From NCBI GenBank assembly GCA_021292105.1, contig CM037873.1, positions 16,348,551-16,412,550 on the forward strand: a stretch of DNA of 64,000 nucleotides, written 5' to 3'. Within the stretch, counting starts at the first letter, position 1. Every line of letters begins with the position of its first letter. A program made the translations under genes and the position numbers. The notes below the pieces were generated by a model. It was not told the origin of the DNA and did not search any database. It saw only the letters and a list, made by a program, of their open reading frames with translations. Of this stretch, positions 25,598 through 35,526 are shown in pieces. The stretch comes from Anadara kagoshimensis. Its lineage: Eukaryota > Mollusca > Bivalvia > Arcoida > Arcidae.

Positions 25598-28455
25598 CAC
25601 CATATATACATGTAATATCATATTTTATATGGGAACTTACAAAACTGTGTAGTAATTAAAATTCTGCAGGAACATTTTCTGCATGTGGCTTTAGAATTTA
25701 ATTTTTATATGTTATCTACAGAAGTTCGCGCAGTTTTTATAAATTTTAAATATTTCATTTTTTTAAAATGGATTTACTTTATTCGCCCCAGATAGATTAT
25801 TGTATATTTCACATTTCTATCAAATGCACTAGCGACCAAGGATTTCACATTAAAACTGTAACTGGTCCCAGTTTTACCATCGTTTCTTAACGTAGATTTT
25901 CCTTCATTTAAAATTTACAAATTTTAAATCTAAATAATTTTGTTAGTTTTCAAGCTGATAATGAATGAAGTTTAGATGTTATTCTGAAGATCAATTCAAA
26001 TGGTGACTTTCTTAGTTTTTTCCAATATGTTTATTTGTTTTTGCATAAGGATTGCCGGTCTGTTCATGATTGTCCCTTTCCTGAAAAACAGATATTCATT
26101 ATTGTCCCTTTCTGGGTTTGATGTGCTGTTCAAACAAACAATTATAGTCTATTCCAATTTTACCAGTAAGAATTTTACCTGGTGGACTTAATGGAATAAA
26201 AAAAATACTTATTCAAATGTTACTTTTTACTTGGAACAAATGAAATAAAAATAAATTACATTTATTAAAATTTTTAATTTGAAATTTTAGTATGTGTACG
26301 TTTCATTTTATTTTTCATTCTTAAATGTTATGGATTTATTTACTAAAAACAAATGAAATAACAAGAATTCCACGGAATTAGATGTAAACTTTTTTGAGAA
26401 AAAATACTGTTTTCAAATTTTGCATTATTCAACCAATAAGAACATGAAGAATAACAAGAATTCCATGAAGTTAGATTTATCGACTGGTAAACATTTTTAG
26501 AAGAAAATACTTTTTTTTCAAATTTTGCATTAATTCAACCAAGACTTACATAGTCTTTCCACTCCATATAAATGTTAAATTCCAACTACATTTACAACTT
26601 GAATACAGTAAAATTTAAATTAGTGGAAAAAATATCTGCCAAAGGCTCAGATGAGCTATTGCAATCTATCACCGTCCGTCGTCCGCCGTGCGTCGTGCGT
26701 CGTACGTAAACTTTACATTTTAATCTTCTCCTCCAAAACTACTGGGCCAAATTTGATGAAACTTGGTGATTATCCTGCCTGGGTAACAGCCTTTCAAAAT
26801 TGTGTTCGGGGTTTGGTCACGCCCAACAAGATGGCCGCTGTTACTAAAAATAGCAAAAAGACAAAAAATCTTCTTCTCTGAAAGCAAAAGGTGCAGGCAA
26901 ATTTTGATTGGATATTTGGATTCAGCATACCTAGGAACATCAAAATTGTGTTTTTCATAAAAATTAGATGAAAAATAGGTTACGCGTTTTTTGCGTAAAA
27001 TTACGTAATTTTTAAAATGAGACATTTATTGTTATAACTTCATAACGGCTGAAGATACTTGTATGGAGTTTTCACTGTTGATCTTGTCTTGCAATTTTCT
27101 TCCAATTGATGTCAAGGTCGAAGGTCAAGGTCATGTCCCAGTTTTTGACCTTTGATAAAAAATGCTATTTTTTCAACATTTCTTGTGATAATGGCTTAGG
27201 ATTTTCAGTTATTTGTAGGTATTGACATGACGATCATTTTGATACTTAGATCAGGGTCATGGGTTCAAAGGTCAAGGTCACAGATGTCCAAAAATACCAA
27301 AATAGTTAATTATCTGCAAAACTATGAATTTTTTGTATAGGCATGTATATCAGAATATTGTAGGTATTGTTTGATATATGAATGAAGTTCATAGGTTAAA
27401 TGGTTAATTATCTCAAAAACTAAACTTTTTGTATAGTCATGTATATTGGAATAAGGTACGTATTGGCCTAACATTCATTTTGATTAATGAATGAAGGTCA
27501 TAGGTTCAAAGGTCAAGGTCATAAACGCGAACGAATACTTAAATGGTTAATTATCTCAAAAACTATAAACTTTTTGTATAGGCATGTATATTGGAATATT
27601 GTAGGCATTTGCACAACAATCATTTTGATATATGAATGAAGGTCATTGGTTCAAAGGTCAAGGTCATAGATGCAAACAAATACTTAAATGGTTAATTATC
27701 TCAAAAACTATAAACTTTTTGTATAGGCATGTATATTGGAATATTGTAGGTATTGGCCTAATGCACATTTTAATATACAGATGTTTTAGCTGTTTATAAA
27801 TAATATATTGTAGCTAGACTTTAGATATGTTATATATAGCATACTTATGTAATAATTGTTATAATTAATTTGCAAAAATACTTGCATAGTATTGGCCCTT
27901 ACTGCTGAAAATTTTGATATTCTCTTTTATTAATGTCATTGACCATTGAACCTCTGCATAAGATATGTACTCTTCCTCAGGTGAGCGTTAAGGCCCATGG
28001 GCCTCTTGTTTATCAGAAATTTCGAGCTTATCCAAAGATTGAATTAAATGATAAGTAGATATTGCAATATTGCAAACTTTTTCCTCTAACATATCAAAAC
28101 AAAATGTAAATTGCATTACATAACATGTAGGTCAATTTCATAAAGGTTTAAAGGATATTTTGTTATTTATTTTTTGAAAGTTGTACTTTTTCCTCAAAAA
28201 TATCAAAACAAATATAAAATATTTTCAAAAAAAACGATAATAATAATAATAATAATAATTTTTATTTTAAAGTGTAACCCGATTTATACATTATTTCTAG
28301 TAATATTAGTTCCATATTGGTAGAAACTATATTTAAAAATTCAAGAAGAAACATGGAAAAATGTTCCTGTTAGACATTTTCTCAAAATTCACAGTAGTTT
28401 TCTCTAAAAATGCAATGTACCAGTATTATTTTTTACATGTATTTTGATTTTCATT

Positions 28456-28486
<31 letters not shown>

Positions 28487-28545
28487 TATGTGCATGTTTT
28501 ATTTGATTTTTTAAATGTTTTAATTTGATTTATTTAAAAATGTTT

Positions 28546-28604
<59 letters not shown>

Positions 28605-30534
28605 GATACATGTATTTGTGATTTTTCTAAGATTTATGAATGAATTTAAAGAATAAAACTCTGATAACGTAATATATATTTTTAATTCTTCTTTTACCTT
28701 CTTTTCTGGAATAAACTATACCCCAAGCTGAACTTAAGTCCTATTGTTCCCTATTTCGGTTGAATTCATGATTGTCCCTCTTTTTTTTAACCAAATTCTT
28801 ACCTGGATTTTCATAAAAAGGGACAATCATGAATAAACCGGATTGCCCTAATTTGTTAGATTTATTTTAAGGATTTAAGGAAAATGATAGTTAATGAACG
28901 ATTTGAAACTGGTATATTGAAGAATGGCACCAGTTTCACAAAGATTTCCCTTCACTTAAATTTAGCAAATTTTTGTCATTTTTTTTTAAAGTTAAGATAG
29001 TTGACGCTAGAACTGAACTACAAAATGACACCTTAAATTCCTAAAAGTTTTAAAACTATAGAGATTTTAAATTGAAAATCTAAGTTAATGAAAATCTTAG
29101 TTAAGGAAGTACATGCATTGTGAAACTGGGGTTGTAAACGTTTGGTTATACAGTAAATCAGATGACCCTTAATCAGCGTGCTCTGATGCTAACATTTTAA
29201 AGCCCGAGGAAAGGGTATAAATAGCATGGAGAGAAATTTAAATTTCTTTCAGCTTTCAGATGACAAGAGATTTTTAAAAATATCTCAATTAAGAATTGTT
29301 TTGTTTGTCAACCTTTAAGAACCATTCAAAGTGATTACGTTTCATTTCAGATGGGGTCCGGTTTTGATTGCCGTCTTTGGAGTTGCCAGTATAATTGGTT
29401 GTTGTGTATGTTGTTACAAGTGTTGTTGTGCCAGACCAAACACAACAGGCGTTATATTCCAACCAGCTGGTGGCTCTAATGGAGGTAGGTCCGTCTAGTG
29501 CTGTAAATATAAAACTGGTATAATATGTAATTTAAACCTCTGCTGGTGGCTGGTGCCCCGAGGAAATCACAAACTCAGTAGGCAATAATTTCGTATTATT
29601 GTCAGAAATATACTATAACTGTCTAAATTTCCTGCAATTAAAATTTGAAATTTCTCAAAAACTAAGGTATATTCCCTCATGCAAAGTATTTCCTTAGCTT
29701 AATTTGGTAAAATATATTTTGGTCCTTTGGGTAGCTGTTCAACATTTTCAAATTAATTTTGGTTTCATAATTTTGGTCCAAGCACTACTGATGAGGAATT
29801 GTATTCCGAAACGGCCGTCTAGTGCTGTAAATATAAAACTGGTATAATATGTAATTATAACACCAGGAGAATGGCATAGAAAAAGTTTTGAATTTTCTGA
29901 ATGAAATATTTTTTTGTAAATTGTCATGGTATAAACTGTCATTATTTTTTTTCTGAATGAAATATTTAAAAATTAAAAATAAATTTTTCAAAAATTTTCA
30001 TATAAAAACTGTTATATTATAATTTTTTGAATTTTCTGAATGAAATATTCAGATATTTGTAATATTTGTTTTTAAGATTCAGAAAATGTATTATGACAGT
30101 GGTACTTGGTACTCACTTTATCAGTTAAATACATGCTGATAACATTTTGTACTGTAGGTTATCACCATGACCTTAAACCCTTAAATCTATTTAGAACAGA
30201 TAAGACCCATTGAACTTGATTTTACTTCCTCTTTAATTATATCAAGACACCACCAGCTTTACTTAAAGTGCAGTGGGAGTCCTACCGCTACATGGCACCT
30301 CTCTCGGGAAGTTCAGAATGAACTGGGATAAAACCACTGACATCAGAGATTAGGTAAATGCCTACTAACACTTATTTAAAGTTCACAGATATGTAGTTAA
30401 ATGGGGTTTTTATTTCATTTTCAGGTGTAACTGTTGTCAGTACACAACAACAACAACAGCAGATGATGGCACCACAACCACAAATGTACGATCCATACAA
30501 AGCAGGATATGACCAGAGAAACATGCCTACCTAG
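23117..30534 (+). CDS. Shisa/CYYR1-like small type I membrane protein, four exons
   Basis: Exons are 23117-23171, 25306-25495, 29351-29484 and 30425-30534, all GT-AG with consistent phases, giving 489 nt (162 aa). Exon 1 is a signal peptide (MSKLIPSSLFCLFIFLSLG). Exon 2 is a Cys-rich ectodomain (ECCKG, then WCSDYCCYKLFKYDCC, then FCSDW). Exon 3 is one membrane helix (VLIAVFGVASIIG) followed by a juxtamembrane CCVCCYKCCC cluster, likely palmitoylated. Exon 4 is a Gln/Pro/Tyr tail with a Q6 run and PQMYDPYKAGY. This is the Shisa/CYYR1 layout; family members act as membrane adaptors, and the specific role here is unknown. An AATAAA lies at 30704. The frame is intact. Introns 2 and 3 carry nested transposons and a ribozyme-bearing repeat. 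The name is inferred from architecture. Confidence 0.8.
23740..23906. repeat. (TTTA)n and (TAA)n microsatellites
   Basis: TTTA/TTCA units at about 23745-23830, then TAA units at 23862-23906, inside intron 1. Confidence 0.9.
23907..23965. mobile_element. 59-bp palindromic mini-MITE inside a TAA microsatellite
   Basis: 'tgtcatgtgctgttttt' and its complement flank a short centre. TAA repeats lie on both sides, so the microsatellite was the insertion target. Related to 9971-10031. Confidence 0.75.
23998..24230 (+). repeat. Dispersed repeat with 'ggcggatccagaatttt' head
   Basis: Contains a G-run at about 24022-24030 and 'ggggtgtccgggggtatgc', a texture I know from widespread marine-invertebrate repeats. 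Open frames across it are not credible genes. Confidence 0.5.
24890..25235 (-). repeat. Dispersed SINE-like repeat
   Basis: 'tttcacttatatcgagatgt' at its start and 'cgatacgagtgaaatattt' near its end form an imperfect palindromic frame. The module is shared with 2290-2335 and 12820-12860. Confidence 0.55.
25502..25592. repeat. (AC)n followed by (GA)n
   Basis: Compound microsatellite starting seven bases after exon 2 of the Shisa-like gene (25495). Confidence 0.95.
26641..28014 (+). repeat. Dispersed invertebrate repeat, innermost level
   Basis: Starts 'aggctcagatgagctattgc', includes 'gggccaaatttgatgaaact' and several internal 'ggttcaaaggtcaaggtcat' modules, and ends 'aaggcccatgggcctcttg'. 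A diverged inverted relative lies at 38155-38480. Internal tandem near-copies of about 150 bp occur between 27240 and 27770. Confidence 0.65.
28450..28606. repeat. (TTTA)n microsatellites
   Basis: Two blocks, at about 28457-28487 and 28545-28605. Confidence 0.9.
28926..29130. mobile_element. TIR MITE, 10739 family
   Basis: Begins 'ggcaccagtttcacaaagat' and ends 'gcattgtgaaactggggt'. The interior shares 'aaatttagcaaatttttgtc' with 10739-11238. Confidence 0.7.
29491..29865 (+). mobile_element. Retrozyme-like unit (324-nt monomer between ribozyme junctions)
   Basis: The string 'ccgtctagtgctgtaaatat' occurs at 29491 and again at 29815, exactly 324 bp apart. The second is the 3' half of the hammerhead at 29781-29826; the first is the same 3' half without its 5' part. 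One full monomer (29496-29819) is thus bounded by two cleavage-site junctions, as in genomic retrozymes. It begins six bases after the splice donor of exon 3 of the Shisa-like gene. It encodes no protein and would need reverse transcriptase in trans. Confidence 0.75.
29781..29826 (+). ncRNA. Type I hammerhead self-cleaving ribozyme
   Basis: The elements read directly in order. Stem I 5' strand AGCACTA (29781-29787). Core CTGATGA (29788-29794). Stem II GGAAT/ATTCC with a TGT loop (29795-29807). Core GAA plus A15.1 (29808-29811). A minimal stem III (ACG/CGT around a two-base loop). The GTC cleavage triplet with scissile C at 29819. Stem I 3' strand TAGTGCT (29820-29826). All conserved hammerhead core bases are present and stem I pairs perfectly over 7 bp. 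Very short stem III is typical of metazoan retrozyme hammerheads, which often act as dimers. Activity is inferred. Confidence 0.85.
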
Positions 30535-31402
30535 TTTGATCAAAACAATATGTGATTTTTTATATTTATATATTTAGAAACATTTAAAATAACGTGTTTT
30601 GGTAGACAGTAAAAAATATGCACTGTTATAGTGACTATGGTATGCAACTTGAACAAAAAAAAAGTAAATGAATAAATTTAAAAAAAAAATGTGTTAATTT
30701 TTCAATAAATGTATTTTTTACGTTTGTTGTTTTGTTGTTTATGGTGGTTTTAAGTGTATTCGTAGATCTACGTTTCTGAATGCAAGTGATTCATAATTTT
30801 AACATCCCACGGGTTTGCTGTCCGATTTACGGGGTGCAGTAGAGTAATTTAGTTAGACGGTCCATCAAAATTTTCTTTCACTTATATCGAATGGGCCTAT
30901 TCTGGGATTTTAGAGAAAATCAGAATGCCCTTGGTGCGGGATTTGGTATATACCGACTTAAAAGTCGAGTCAACCTTGGACTGGTACCGTTTCAAAAGAA
31001 GAGTGTGGCCTTTAGGCCAATCTTCAGACCACCTTTTTATAATTGTTGGTGTACTGTTACGACATTACAAGTAATAACGGAGCAATACACATACATTTAG
31101 CTGACCATGACATCTTGGAACATCTTATCTGTTTCTAATGCCAATGATCATTGGAAAACTCGTGTTGAATGCCTATTTCATAAAATCTTATCAATAATAT
31201 GTTATATAAAGCAATTCTGACTCACATCTCACATTTAGAAACACGTGGGAAACTGTTTAAAGATTTGGAATTTTCTTTGGTTTTGACAAATTTAATTTTG
31301 AGAACAAACTGTGGACAGATAAAATAATTCAGGATGTTACATATAATATTTTTACAGGTAAGGGCTTTAGGGCACCTGTATTATTTTTCTTTTACTTTTT
31401 CT

Positions 31403-31437
<35 letters not shown>

Positions 31438-31888
31438 ATCATCTTCTATATTGATACTTTGAATTTTGATTTTTTGGACGGGTCAAGAATTTTTTAACGT
31501 CCATCGAGGCGATCAGTTAGGAAGGGTGAAGAAAACCGGGGTACCAAATGAGAAAAACCGACCTTCGGTAAGCGAACTAACAAACTTTCTCACAGAAGGA
31601 TATGCCTACGGGTTGGGTTCGAACCTAGGCAGTTAAAGGCGCTTTAAGCCACTCGGCCACCGAGGTCCTTACCAGATTGAAAGACATTGATTCGACTAAT
31701 TGATGGCTCTTAACAATTAAATAAAATAGATAATAAAATATTAGTAAACGTTTATTTCTTCAAAGTCCCAATTATGTAATTGGAATTGCTTGACTTGTTG
31801 CTATCTATCGGTTCTATTATTCTCCAGTTTTTCTTTGTAAAGTTTCAACATTACTTGCTATTTATATCCTGCTTCATATATGTAAGCC
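30535..31888. other. Intergenic between Shisa-like gene and satellite B
   Basis: 3' flank of the Shisa-like gene with AATAAA at about 30671 and 30704. A (CTT)n run lies at about 31400-31437. No gene was found; a 69-codon frame at 30891-31100 lacks gene-like features. Confidence 0.4.
31495..31675 (-). repeat. tRNA-Leu/Ser-like SINE
   Basis: The minus strand reads 'ggtggccgagtggcttaaag' (A box) and 'ggttcgaaccc' (B box), followed by a non-tRNA body. The head resembles tRNA-Leu/Ser. It lacks a paired acceptor stem, so I call it a SINE and not a tRNA gene. Confidence 0.6.
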
Positions 31889-32028
31889 TTGGAACTAAGC
31901 AACAATATCTCACTCATTGTGTCTGATAACGGACCATTTTATGATATTCTGACAACCATTAGTTTTTCGAATACAAAAAAGTGTTTTAGGCCCGTCATCA
32001 TGATGCTGTTGAAAAGGATGTTGTCTCT

Positions 32029-35000
32029 GTATCTAAACTTATACTGTAACCAGGCATTGTATCCAAACTTATCTTGTAACCAGGCATTGTATCCAAACTT
32101 ATCCTGTAACCAGGCATTGTATCTAAACTTATCCTGTAACCAGGCATTGTATCCAAACTTATCCTGTAACCAGGCATTGTATCCAAACTTATCCTGTAAC
32201 AAGGCATTGTATCTAAACTTATCCTGTAACCAGGCATTGTATCCAAACTTATCCTGTAACCAGGCATTGTATCCAAACTTATCCTGTAACCAGGCATTGT
32301 ATCCAAACTTATCCTGTAACCAGGCATTGTATCTAAACTTATCCTGTAACCAGGCATTGTATCCAAACTTATCCTGTAACCAGGCATTGTATCCAAACTT
32401 ATCCTGTAACCAGGCATTGTATCCAAACTTATCCTGTAACCAGGCATTGTATCCAAACTTATCCTGTAACCAGGCATTGTATCCAAACTTATCCTGTAAC
32501 CAGGCATTGTATCAAAACTTATCCTGTAACCAGGCATTGTATCCAAACTTATCCTGTAACCAGGCATTGTATCCAAACTTATCCTGTAACCAGGCATTGT
32601 ATCCAAACTTATCCTGTAACCAGGCATTGTATCCAAACTTATCCTGTAACCAGGCATTGTATCCAAACTTATCCTGTAACCAGGCAATGTTTCCAAACTT
32701 ATCCTGTAACCAGGCATTGTATCCAAACTTATCCTGTAACCAGGCATTGTATCCAAACTTATCCTGTAACCAGGCATTGTATCCAAACTTATCCTGTAAC
32801 CAGGCATTGTATCCAAACTTATCCTGTAACACGGCATTGTATCCAAACTTATTCTGTAACCAGTCATTGTATCCAAACTTATCCTGTAACCAGGCATTGT
32901 ATCCAAACTTATCCTGTAACCAGGCATTGTATCCAAACTTATCCTGTAATCAGGCATTGTATCCAAACTTATCCTGTAACCAGGCATTGTATCCAAACTT
33001 ATCCTGTAACCAGTCATTGTATCCAAACTTATCCTGTAACCAGGCATTGTATCCAAACTTATCCTGTAACCAGGCATTGCATCCAAACTTATCCTGTAAC
33101 CAGGCATTGTATCCAAACTTATCCTGTAACCAGGCATTGTATCTAAACTTATCCTGTAACCAGGCATTGTATCTAAACTTATCCTGTAACCAGGCATTGT
33201 ATCCAAACTTATCCTGTAACCAGGCATTGTATCTAAACTTATCCTGTAACCAGGCATTGTATCCAAACTTATCCTGTAACCAGGCATTGTATCCAAACTT
33301 ATCCTGTAACCAGGCATTGTATCCAAACTTATCCTGTAACCAGGCATTGTATCCAAACTTATCCTGTAACAAGGCATTGTATCTAAACTTATCCTGTAAC
33401 CAGGCATTGTATCCAAACTTATCCTGTAACCAGGCATTGTATCCAAACTTATCCTGTAACCAGGCATTGTATCCAAACTTATCCTGTAACCAGGCATTGT
33501 ATCTAAACTTATCCTGTAACCAGGCATTGTATCCAAACTTATCCTGTAACCAGGCATTGTATCCAAACTTATCCTGTAACCAGGCATTGTATCCAAACTT
33601 ATCCTGTAACCAGGCATTGTATCCAAACTTATCCTGTAACCAGGCATTGTATCAAAACTTATCCTGTAACCAGGCATTGTATCCAAACTTATCCTGTAAC
33701 CAGGCATTGTATCCAAACTTATCCTGTAACCAGGCATTGTATCCAAACTTATCCTGTAACCAGGCATTGTATCCAAACTTATCCTGTAACCAGGCATTGT
33801 ATCCAAACTTATCCTGTAACCAGGCAATGTTTCCAAACTTATCCTGTAACCAGGCATTGTATCCAAACTTATCCTGTAACCAGGCATTATATCCAAACTT
33901 ATCCTGTAACCAGGCATTGTATCCAAACTTATCCTGTAACACGGCATTGTATCCAAACTTATTCTGTAACCAGTCATTGTATCCAAACTTATCCTGTAAC
34001 CAGGCATTGTATCCAAACTTATCCTGTAACCAGGCATTGTATCCAAACTTATCCTGTAATCAGGCATTGTATCCAAACTTATCCTGTAACCAGGCATTGT
34101 ATCCAAACTTATCCTGTAACCAGTCATTGTATCCAAACTTATCCTGTAACCAGGCATTGTATCCAAACTTATCCTGTAACCAGGCATTGCATCCAAACTT
34201 ATCCTGTAACCAGGCATTGTATCCAAACTTATCCTGTAACCAGGCATTGTATCTAAACTTATCCTGTAACCAGGCATTGTATCCAAACTTATCCTGTAAC
34301 CAGGCATTGTATCCAAACTTATCCTGTAACCAGGCATTGTATCTAAACTTATCCTGTAACCAGGCATTGTATCCAAACTTATCCTGTAACCAGGCATTGT
34401 ATCCAAACTTATCCTGTAACCAGGCATTGTATCCAAACTTATCCTGTAACCAGGCATTGTATCCAAACTTATCCTGTAACCAGGCATTGTATCCAAACTT
34501 ATCCTGTAACCAGGCATTGTATCCAAACTTATCCTGTAACTAGGCATTGTATCCAAACTTATCCTGTAACCAGGTATTGTATCCAAACTTACCTGTAACC
34601 AGGCATTGTATCTAAACTTTTCCTGTAACCAGGCATTGTATCCAAACTTATCCTGTAACCAGGCATTGTATCCAAACTTATCCTGTAACCAGGCATTGTA
34701 TCCAAACTTATCCTGTAACCAGGCATTGTATCCAAACTTATCCTGTAACCAGGCATTGTATCCAAACTTATCCTGTAACCAGGCATTGTATCCAAACTTA
34801 TCCTGTAACCAGGCATTGTATCCAAACTTATCCTGTAACCAGGCATTGTATCCAAACTTATCCTGTAACCAGGCATTGTATCCAAACTTATCCTGTAACC
34901 AGGCATTGTATCCAAACTTATCCTGTAACCAGGCATTGTATCCAAACTTATCCTGTAACCAGGCATTGTATCCAAACTTATCCTGTAACCAGGCATTGTA

Positions 35001-35207
35001 TCCAAACTTATCCTGTAACCAGGCATTGTATCCAAACTTATCCTGTAACCAGGCATTGTATCCAAACTTATCCTGTAACCAGGCATTGTATCCAAACTTA
35101 TCCTGTAACCAGGCATTGTATCCAAACTTATCCTGTAACCAGGCATTGTATCCAAACTTATCCTGTAACCAGGCATTGTATCCAAACTTATCCTGTAACC
35201 AGGCATT
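32029..35207. repeat. 30-bp satellite B (~106 units) with higher-order duplication
   Basis: Monomer with 'tcctgtaaccaggcattgta' plus a variable 'tccaaactta'. Single-base variants reappear in the same order 1170, 1140 and 1110 bp later (for example 32201/33371, 32685/33825, 32831/33941, 33061/34171). A 37-39-unit segment was therefore duplicated and then lost single units. After a 29-bp unit near 34590 the remaining ~20 units are almost uniform, which suggests the newest expansion. Four of six frames stay open through the array because 30 is a multiple of three. I treat none as coding. Confidence 0.95.
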
Positions 35208-35231
35208 TTTGACATGTTCCTTTCATTCTTA

Positions 35232-35318
35232 ATTTGAATCATAAAATACATTCAAAATTGACACAATACTGATTTTTTGAATGTATTTTATGATTAAATT
35301 AAAAAATGGTATATGACA
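35232..35318. mobile_element. Palindromic mini-element
   Basis: 'aatcataaaatacattcaaa' followed by the inverted 'gaatgtattttatgatt' and 'ggtatatgacac'. Same family as 14094-14199 and 36229-36286. It abuts the end of satellite B. Confidence 0.7.
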
Positions 35319-35334
35319 CACGTGACGGACAGGA

Positions 35335-35460
35335 TGTGCTTACCCTTCCAAAGCACCTGGCCTCACTTACTTGGTGGACGTACATTTGCCTGTTTTCAAG
35401 GTTTTTACTTTGAGATGAATATGGACTGGTATAATTGTTATGATGATACAAAAATGAAAT
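35335..35460 (+). repeat. Dispersed repeat family R1
   Basis: 'gtgcttacccttccaaagca' and 'cctggcctcacttacttggt' match 46935-47000 and 18020-18060. Confidence 0.65.
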
Positions 35461-35526
35461 AAATTGGATAAACATTGACTGTTACATCGAGACAGGTGCT
35501 TATTAAACAACCTGTATATAAAATAC

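Larger units (their letters stand above)
25867..28912. mobile_element. Three-level nested transposon stack in intron 2
   Basis: The outer level is a MITE of the 10739/28926 type, with its left end at 25867 (ggtcccagttttacc) and its inverted right end at about 28908. The middle level is an element with ends at about 26046 (ggattgccggtctgttcatg) and, inverted, at about 28853. The inner level is the repeat at 26641-28014. Each level splits the one outside it. No transposase frame was seen. Confidence 0.6.

Noticed and set aside
25414-25659. Small protein with HTHTHT and EREREREREI runs
   Set aside because: Reads an out-of-phase frame of exon 2 of the Shisa-like gene and then translates the AC/GA microsatellite.
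31495-31675. tRNA-Leu/Ser gene on the minus strand
   Set aside because: Good A and B boxes, but no acceptor pairing and a SINE-like body follows.
31889-35251. Very long open frames (hundreds of codons, both strands) with decapeptide repeats
   Set aside because: They follow from a stop-free 30-bp tandem repeat; four of six frames are open at once, and a monomer of length divisible by three keeps phase. No start context, domain or splice support.
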